A stretch of 64,000 nucleotides of DNA, taken from positions 11,656,001 through 11,720,000 of the forward strand of contig NC_061461.1 in assembly GCF_022581195.2 (NCBI RefSeq), in the 5' to 3' direction. Shown in pieces: positions 56,446 through 64,000 of this stretch. The DNA is from Helicoverpa zea (Eukaryota > Arthropoda > Insecta > Lepidoptera > Noctuidae). How positions within the stretch are numbered: the stretch's first letter is position 1; each line of letters begins with the position of its first letter. Made by a program: the position numbers and the translations under genes. The notes below the pieces were generated by a model. It worked only from the letters and a program-made list of their open reading frames with translations. It had not been told where the DNA came from and made no database searches.

Positions 56446-59400
56446 CTCTTAATGTAATGATCAATCTTACTTATTCACGTTTTTTAAGAAAATGACAATC
56501 GTCTTTGGTGGTCGTGACGATAGTATTTTTTCTACGTGCATTAATGCACTGAAAATGCGTCAATGATTGCGTAAAAACCGCAATAATTCACATTTACGTG
56601 ATGTTTGTTCTGCGTCTCTGAAGAAATGTTTTGTTTTGACGTGACAACTGATAATTACGTGGTTTGTTTTGATAATAATGCTCGAAGGATGATTTTAAAA
56701 GCGTCGTAGTGAAAAAAAGCTGAAAACCTAAAATTACAATGCAGAACTAAATTTGAGAATACACAAAATTAAACATATCTACGCCCTTAAATCTCAATAC
56801 CTCCCCATTTTTGTTTTACATTTTTCGTATTTTCAGAACTCATATTCATAGCCATATTATTACGAGTATTTGATCTACTCTTTATTAAAAGCTTTTTCCT
56901 GCTAACCGTGATATTTGAAACTAAATTGGTTTCTTTAATAGATTGTTTGTCGTAATATTAAATATCACATTGAAATCAGATAAAGCGCCCTTGGTTGTCA
57001 AAATAATACTGCCTAGTGTCATTTTTATGATTACGACTTAGTAATTCGCTTGGTAACCTTGAAAGTCGATATAGGTAACATTAATGTTGCGTGGGCCATA
57101 ATTGACGTAAAGTTATAAAGACCAATTTGTAAACTTACTAAAGAGAATAATAAAACAATGAAAACAGCAATTTTCTGCATTGAACACAACGTTTCTAGGA
57201 AATGAAAATCATTATGAATTCTTGAAAGAAATAATGCATCCGCCTTGTAGTTGCTATGCAAATTACTCGTAGCGATATTGATATTTACCGGATCGTAGAA
57301 TAAATACGAATTTCAGAGATAATGATGACCGACAAGCACATTTCTGGCACAAGAGCCAGAAATAATAATACTGTTACTGCATCATGCACTGTCATAAAAA
57401 GCTGCCTCATCAAAAAATCATAAGTCGTTCCAAGACAAGACAGCCAAAGTCAAGCTATCATACAATTTGTAGAACATAAAACACTTTCAAAAGAATTTCC
57501 AACAGCTGCATTTGCACTGCAGATAAACAAATTTGCAATTTGCAGCGTAACGCTTGTCATAATGTATGTTTGTCAAAATGCTGCAGCGCTGTTTTGTACA
57601 AATTAATTTACATTCGACCTTCATAGTTTGAGTGGTTTGCAGAAAAGCGGCTTTATTTTAAATTTGTTCGTAGTGGAGCAATTTGTGCTGAGTGAGTGTA
57701 TTATGTAACTGTTTTAGTGGAAATTGTACTAAAATGTTTGGTAGGAGAAGAATAGTGATATATTCAGTGTGAATTTGTTAATGTCTAGCGCCGGGAAATT
57801 CTACAATGCTCTATATTTTAAAAAGGACTTAGCAAAAATAACGTTTAAGGTATCACACGTACAACCAAATTGAAGGTTGACAGAACACCATACAAAGGTA
57901 AACAAAGTACACTAGGTATTCGTGCGTATATCATAACGGAGGTCAGCACTCACGTACCCTTAGTCCTTAATATCATTCGTAATACGTGACACTGTTTACA
58001 TATTAATCATCACTAAAGTACTGACGTACACGATAATAGATTCGAGTACAAAGAAGCTTTTATCATTACAATCATGAAACACAATGTATTGTATGAATAT
58101 TTATGATGTATAGTACTAATGATTCTTGGAATAAGTCTCGGTTAGATGGTTGGTCCAGATAACTTGCACGTGTGGTTACAGAATTGGGATGAACTGTTTT
58201 TGTTAAGCACATTCATGGTTCTTACATTGTAGAAGTTCTTAAGAGCTCTCTTAACAATAACTTAATAAATTGTAACGATACTAACACTGGTGCGTAGCGT
58301 GGGAACGAAGGTATAAATAGTAAAGAATTATTTGTTGAAATAAGTTAAACAAATATTGATAGAGTACCATTGAATGATGAATTCAGGCACTTAGATGATA
58401 GAACTCAAGTACTTCAAGGCTTAAAAGCTACAGTGAATTCATGACCAACTTAGTGGTTTCATGATGAAGCCGTTGTTGCTAGATGCCACATAGAACTTTT
58501 CCAAAAGGTTAATATTTGTAAGCCTATTTTCTGATGTAGTGTGAGATAAGGGTGAGGGAGAGACTGTCATTGCAGTATCTGTCTCTTGATAAAATCCATC
58601 CCCTAAAACTTCTAAACCTAACTCATAATAATAGATGCTAGATAATAAAATCCCAGACTAACACTAAACATGTCTTGCCATAGACTATAGTGTGGCAACT
58701 TGTCGATACTTGTCTGGAGTCATAACGTCTAAAGGTTTATCATTTTAATATTAATAGAACAGTCAATATCGTTAGTGAATTAAGTGAGTGGAATAATGGA
58801 TTGTCTGATAAGTTTGAGAAGAGTTGGGAATTTGAAGTCGGTAGCCTAGCAAAGGCTGGATGAAGTCCAGATTTCAGAAAAGTACGGTTGGGACATTATG
58901 GACTAAAGAGGAATAGTCGATAGGAACACTTTATTTTTTGAAGATTTCATGCCTACTAAGAAGATCTTTATAACGTTTACTTAACGGCCTATCCGATATT
59001 TGTGTACAATATATACCTACAAATGATTTAACAAATCAAAGAGTAAGTCCCAAAATAAATCATTGAAATCCAAATAGAGCACAAACAGCTTCTAGCAATT
59101 AATAAATTAACCATCACATCACATGTTAACAAAACGACAGAACACGTGGTAGGTATCGAATCTCCGAATCTCAGCTACCATGTGACCGAGAACAACCGAG
59201 ATTTTTTGCTCCTCAATTAAAGATTCGCTCAAAAAACCGAACAAAAAATTATGCGTAGCTAGCGCCATAATAGTGTCATCTTATTCACACATTTGTGTTA
59301 TAATATGTATAAGTGAAGATGTGATCTAGAAGATCTGTTGCTAGCCTAAAAGATTTGGGTTCTTATTTGAAATCTTCAACTTTTGTAGTTTGATTTCTTG

Positions 59401-59884
59401 CATTGTAAGAAGGTGTTTGTTCATTACTGTGACCTATATGACCATTTCTTTTAAGTTCAGCCACTGTATGACCATCTGTGCCAGGGAATTAATTTTCGTT
59501 TATGAGATATCGAAATTCTTCTTTTACGTAATCTTATGCCTATAACTTATACGTGCGCAAATAAAGAGGTTGTCGCCATTTTTAAGCGTATCGTCTTGAT
59601 TGGTAATATATTGTTACATAGGATTTGTATGACGATCCATATTGACAGATTTCTCATTACATAATCAATGTAGGTCATTTAGTCGTTAGCAAGGACAGAA
59701 GAACCAAAAACCAGCTGTTACTGGTGACTTACTCGTGTCATGAAGCTAATTATAATCTGTTTATATCAGACGCACATTAAATATAACGAATACCTTTCAA
59801 TCTTGTGAATAATAGATCACTTCCTCAACATAGTTGAATGACTGCCAAATTGATAAGTTTCTTTCGGTTTTAACTAGTCGTGAT
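56446..59884. other. Long AT-rich non-coding stretch
   Basis: About 3.4 kb with no supported gene. A 14-base palindrome GTGCATTAATGCAC lies near 56,537. Nothing else recognised. Confidence 0.5.
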
Positions 59885-60060
59885 CAGAGTTGTATTTCTT
59901 ACTAGCCGTTTTTCCGCTTTTTCATTCGTGCGAACTACTACCCGTACCGGGATAAAATAAAGCCTATGTTAGTCAATAAGAGTGTACCTTTCCAGCACTG
60001 AAACATTTTTTTTACAATCGGTTCATGACGGAGCCTTTAGGATACAAACTAAAAAATATT
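59885..60060 (-). repeat. Dispersed repeat L, reverse copy
   Basis: On the plus strand: ACTAGCCGTTTTTCCGC, GCGAACTACTACCCGTACCG, GGATAAAATAAAGCCTATGT and ATCGGTTCATGACGGAGCC, the reverse complement of the L order and close to the copy at 8,524. Confidence 0.75.
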
Positions 60061-60402
60061 TCCTCTTTATTAAATAAGTATAGATTTCAGTGTTAGGTAC
60101 TCTGTAAAGCTATTAAAATGACACTATAAAAATATTGACACAGCATTTTCCGGACAAATCATTTACTCAGGCATATTTTATACCTGAAAGGTTCAATTTC
60201 CAGCACAGTAAGTAAATTCTAAAAGCATTGAAATCCGTCGTCAAACTACTAAAGACCTTTACTTTATGTACACGAACTTAGACATTGTGAAACGCGCCTC
60301 TGACATCCAGTAACTCGACTAAACATATACTTGAACAAATTGGACGGACGCTACAAAGAGACTCAAAACGAACCTCCGTAAAATGCGAATTATATTTGCT
60401 AA
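60061..60402. other. Non-coding stretch
   Basis: Nothing recognised. Confidence 0.5.
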
Positions 60403-60410
60403 GGTAGAAC

Positions 60411-60697
60411 CGAAGAAGAAGGAAAGAGCGGAGATGCCATAATGCAGGTAGGTCAGGCAACTTCTTCTAGGTCAAACACGGTGGATATGTCCAAAACGAT
60501 CAGTTACGAGGCGTTCGGTGAGACTTCTGTTAACGATTTTTGGTATTACAAAAACTGATCGGGTGCAATAAAGGCGTATTAGGATAAGGACGAAGACAGT
60601 AACGTTCCTCGTCCTCCACTGATCCGCATTTTGGTGCGCTACTTTCTAAGACGATTTTCCGTTATGGCACCTCCGCTAGTAAATTTTGTTCTCCATG
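60411..60697 (-). mobile_element. MITE family M, copy E
   Basis: Minus-strand member. The plus strand starts GAAAGAGCGGAGATGCCATA after a GAAGAAGAAG lead and ends GGCACCTCCGCTAGTAAATT then TTGTTCTCCATG. The flanks GGTAGAAC (60,403-60,410) and GGTAGACC (60,698-60,705) match at 7 of 8 positions, supporting an 8-bp TSD for the family. A (CA)n microsatellite follows at about 60,710-60,726. Confidence 0.85.
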
Positions 60698-60726
60698 GGT
60701 AGACCGTTGACACACACACACACACA

Positions 60727-61579
60727 GATACATAAAGGTGTTAAATCACGTGTAAAAGGGAGATACGATTACTGATACACATAACACACACTATTGAAAT
60801 AAAAAGTAATGTCTTATATGTTTGCGCGGAGTGTCGAGTGAAAAGGGGATTGAATGTTCCAAATAATGTTAAGGTATTTATTCTGTGATATGTAAAATAA
60901 GGCATTTTTTTCTTTAGTTGGAAGATTACTTGGGCCTTTTAACACTTCACACTAGCGGATTTTCCGTTCGGGTTTTCTTATCTGCAAATCTTACAGACCT
61001 TAAGCGATTTACAACTACCAGTTCAAACAATAAATCGATATGGTAATTATGTGAAAATGTTCTGATATAAGACCTAATTTTGAACACACAATATCGTCAT
61101 TAGACACAATAATCTTAGAAAAAAACAATTAATTTAGACAAAACTGCATAAATTACAATAGTTTTTCGAAACCTAGCAATGCAAACATCGTTGCGCACAC
61201 TTTGTTAGAAAAATCGAGGACAGATATCCGGGAAGTCCATATATCATACACGGAGCGTGGCTACTCTGTATTTGGACAAGCCATTCCTGTATTTTATTAC
61301 CGAATTCGGTGTCACTATTTTATTACCGAACGCAGAACTCTTGAGCATATGGTTAACTCTGTTTATTAAGATAATGTATGAGACGATCACTTAAAATTAT
61401 GGTTGTAGGAGAGAATGGTGAAGAAAAATGCAGATATGAGGTAACGATAAAAACCTGTGTAACATAATAAGCTGTGAATGTGTAAAAGACTTTATGAGAT
61501 AGTTTAATTCCTATTTTCTCTGTTTGAGAAGTCTATAAAGTAAGAATTAAAAGTTGAAATCATAATAATTTAGGACCTT
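60727..61579. other. Non-coding stretch
   Basis: TATTTTATTACCGAA occurs twice near 61,290-61,330. Nothing else recognised. Confidence 0.5.
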
Positions 61580-61765
61580 ATTGTACTTCATATTACCCAA
61601 AAACGCTACCTAGCTAAATCTATTACCTACGAATAACGTCATAATGAAGTTCGTATCAAGTATTAAATTGTACTTCCTACTACCCAAAATCCATGCCTAG
61701 CTATCTATATAGCTATATACCAAGCTATATACATCTATTACAAGTAATGTCATAATCAAATACAT
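61580..61765. repeat. Degenerate tandem duplication of about 90 bases
   Basis: TTGTACTTCATATTACCCAA...CCTAGCTA...CTATTACCTACGAATAACGT is followed by TTGTACTTCCTACTACCCAA...CCTAGCTA...CTATTACAAGTAATGT with an extra TAGCTATATA-rich insert in the second unit. Confidence 0.6.
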
Positions 61766-62168
61766 ATAAAGTAAAAAAAAAATCTAAACAATTACCCACA
61801 ACACCAAGTTTCAACTAAACTACAAAACGCCAAACGGGGCGTCGCTCGTAAACTGTGTGGGTTCAATTAAGTAGGAATGTCGTATCGATTGTTTAAACCG
61901 ATCGTTAATGTTAATCGTCGCTGTTCGGTCAGGTCATGGCTGTCCGTTTGTTTATTGGGCCGATGACATCAATCTTGGGCTTGGGATTAAGTGTTTTATG
62001 TTCTTAAATCAGATAACTGGCTTGTTGGTCGCAGTAGTCTTAAGAGCGACTGTCTTGCACTGTGTCCTGGGTTCGTTTCTTGGGTCAGGTCGGGCAAAAG
62101 TGGGTTTTAAAAACCTTCATAGAACTGAAGCTGGGAGTCTTAGAAGTTAGCGGTGTTTGGGCGCAAAC
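61766..62168. other. Non-coding stretch
   Basis: No supported gene; the 80-codon plus frame 61,908-62,150 has no recognised domain. Confidence 0.5.
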
Positions 62169-62300
62169 GTCATATGGTCGAAAATTGTATTAAAGAAAAT
62201 GTGAGATATTTCATGACCTTGTCAGCCTTAATGGTCATATGGTCAAAAATTGTATAAAAAAAATGTGAGGTATTTCATGTGCTTTTCACAGCCTTATTTT
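62169..62300 (+). repeat. Tandem duplication, 65-base period
   Basis: GTCATATGGTCGAAAATTGT at 62,169 recurs as GTCATATGGTCAAAAATTGT at 62,234. The following ATGTGAGATATTTCATG/ATGTGAGGTATTTCATG and CAGCCTTA words also repeat. Two units only. Confidence 0.85.
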
Positions 62301-63097
62301 TTGAATATCAATTAACCTTATTGTTTCAATTCTTTCAAGGCTAGAGGCACGCTTTCATCTGAGACTTAAATGTTAAAATGTAAACATAGACTTGTTATTT
62401 CTTCAGGGAAAACACGCGTATCATTAGGTATGCTAAATACTTAAAACAAAGTAAGTTCAAAGTTTTTGACACAACACACTAGACCTCGGTAATCCACGAG
62501 ATCTGTGCTCCAACGGGGTCATTAAAATAAACGAGGGAATTTGAAGCGAAACCGCGGGGCAAGCATAACAGTGTCTAATTTCTGTCGCAAATACAAGTTA
62601 AGAACACATGTTGGAGTATGAATTGTACAATGTAAGATACTTTGTAAACAGTTGGTTTACATAAAGGTGGGATATATAGAATTTTGAATTGGCCACAAAG
62701 GTTCTGCTCGATTGATAATATTGCTTTAATCAAAACCATTTTTTTTTGTAATGCATTAACCTAATTTTTCAGTATTGATATAAATTTGTCATAATATATA
62801 AAATTAATTCGCAAAGTTGCATAATTAAGTGGGAAAGCGCTTAATCTGGTGGTTTGATTTTATTTTACAAATTATAGAAATTATTTAAACCTAATAGAGT
62901 AAAACACAACTGAGAATCTCTTTTATGGGAAGTTGGTTAAAAACCGCGATTTCTACTCCCCCAAGCAACGCGCTCTACCTCATTAATACTGCACCGTCTA
63001 ATTTGAGTCGCGAACGAGCTAAGTCTAAGAACGCATAGTAAAGCCATAGTAATTACTGTTACAAAGGAGCGTATACACGCGACTCGACTACTGGATA
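62301..63097. other. Non-coding stretch
   Basis: A small L-like piece GAAACCGCGGGGCAAGC occurs near 62,548. Otherwise nothing recognised. Confidence 0.45.
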
Positions 63098-63845
63098 ATC
63101 CACGCTACTGGTGTTATCCTTGCCTAATCCCGCCAACTACCGCGGTTTGTGTCATAAGCGGGAGCGAATAAGGGTTGTTACACACATAAGCGGGTCGGCA
63201 TTGTTGGTTCGGCAGTATATGTCGAACAACAGAGCCCACCCGAAGCAATTACTACCCTTACCTTACGTGGGTGTGACACATATATTTCGTTATGTACGTG
63301 TGAGCGCATAGAGATTCCCGAGCATTCATCTTCATATGCTTATTTGGTTTTGCCGCTTATGTGTATAGCAACCCTTACTGGTACGTTGTTGAAGAACTGA
63401 TTAATTATGTTTTCAGAGAGGTATATTAATATTTTATTTGTATACCTATTTGGAAGTATATTTATGATAGTGATATGATAACATTAATAGTTGACCACAA
63501 GTGTCATTATGACCACAAATATTATATATTAAATGAATTTATAAAAAAACTGATGTAAAATCCACAGTACTGGTGTTATCCTTGCCTAATTCCGCCAACT
63601 ACCGCGGTTTGTGTCATAAGCGGTAGCGGATTACCGAACTGGGTGAGAAGAAGCGATTAATTTTGTACGTGATTGATGTAATGTAATCTAGTATGGAAAG
63701 AGGTTTATTAAAATTTTGTTGATATACCTATTTGGAAGTTTATTTATGATAATGATAATGTTAATGGTTGACCACAAGTGTCATTAAAAGTGTTGTATAT
63801 TAACTCAATTTATGAAAAAAAAACTGAATATTAAAGATACGCAAA
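63098..63845 (+). repeat. Tandem duplication, unit 1 about 460 bases, unit 2 shortened
   Basis: Unit 1 starts near ATCCACGCTACTGGTGTTAT (63,098) and unit 2 near ATCCACAGTACTGGTGTTAT (63,561). Both contain CCTTGCCTAATYCCGCCAAC, TACCGCGGTTTGTGTCATAA, ACCTATTTGGAAGT and GTTGACCACAAGTGTCATTA and end in an ACTGA-containing A-rich stretch. Unit 2 lacks about 180 bases present in unit 1 (roughly 63,175-63,360). An AT-rich tail continues to the window end. This may be the edge of a longer tandem array or a duplicated repeat. Confidence 0.8.
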
Positions 63846-64000
63846 AGCAATTTAATATTTTTAAAATATAAATTAAATCCATACCTAATAAGTTAACCCC
63901 TCTGCTCGACAAGATTTTGACATATGACTATACCGTTGATTCGGCGGGATATTTTGAATCGCGACATGGAAGTCAAAAATTTGTACTAACTTTCAACACA

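Overview
The window looks like AT-rich, gene-poor nuclear DNA of a moth or butterfly (Lepidoptera, perhaps a noctuid). This rests on several interspersed repeats that I recognise from memory as very common in lepidopteran genomes. Examples are the dispersed repeat with the core CCCGGTACGGGCAGTAGTTC, the GTCGGCTTCCAGTCTAACC repeat, the GGTTCCGTA...GGTACGGAACCCTTCG repeat and the TAGCCGATTATCGGCTACGG repeat. No search could be run, so lineage and family names are recollection plus inference. I found no convincing host protein-coding exon, tRNA, rRNA, snRNA or CRISPR array. The window is probably intergenic or a very large intron.

The only long reading frames belong to retrotransposons. On the minus strand at 18,408-22,697 lies an apparently full-length two-ORF LINE. 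It has an ORF1 nucleic-acid-binding protein and an ORF2 with apurinic-type endonuclease plus reverse transcriptase. Both frames are open, and they overlap at the stop/start sequence ATGGATAG. This LINE is inserted in an older dispersed repeat whose halves lie at 18,230-18,407 and 22,698-22,730. A second, 5'-truncated minus-strand element at 41,082-42,802 carries the end of an RT (YLDD), a CxCG/H/C zinc motif and a restriction-like endonuclease signature. It has a perfect 11-bp target-site duplication and ends in poly-T rather than poly-A. A third LINE remnant, a C-terminal tail with a (GAGTTT)n 3' end, is on the plus strand at about 31,500-32,024.

DNA-transposon-like elements are well represented. 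One 1,353-bp non-autonomous element at 44,055-45,407 has mirrored arrays of a CCGATTGGTCA-like motif at both ends and a perfect 8-bp TSD. A 231-bp MITE at 47,311-47,541 has 60-bp perfect terminal inverted repeats. A roughly 280-400-bp MITE family is present in five copies (26.2, 37.0, 46.9, 49.8 and 60.4 kb), plus a 33-bp end-to-end remnant at 46.46 kb. Another MITE is at 13,880-14,280. A composite fold-back at 55.0-56.4 kb has about 465-bp inverted arms inside an outer element with GTCGGCCGAC ends. The same outer element recurs in reverse orientation at 10.6-11.15 kb, interrupted there by a different repeat.

Local duplications occur at 38.26-38.65 kb, 61.58-61.75 kb, 62.17-62.30 kb and 63.10-63.84 kb. 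Four CpG-rich patches (about 1.73-2.35, 28.26-28.39, 28.91-28.99 and 54.33-54.43 kb) are the best candidates for host promoters or first exons. Two of these hold recognisable factor sites (an NRF-1/EWG-like palindrome and an FTZ-F1-like site), but no coding sequence supports them. The rest is AT-rich sequence in which I see nothing specific.
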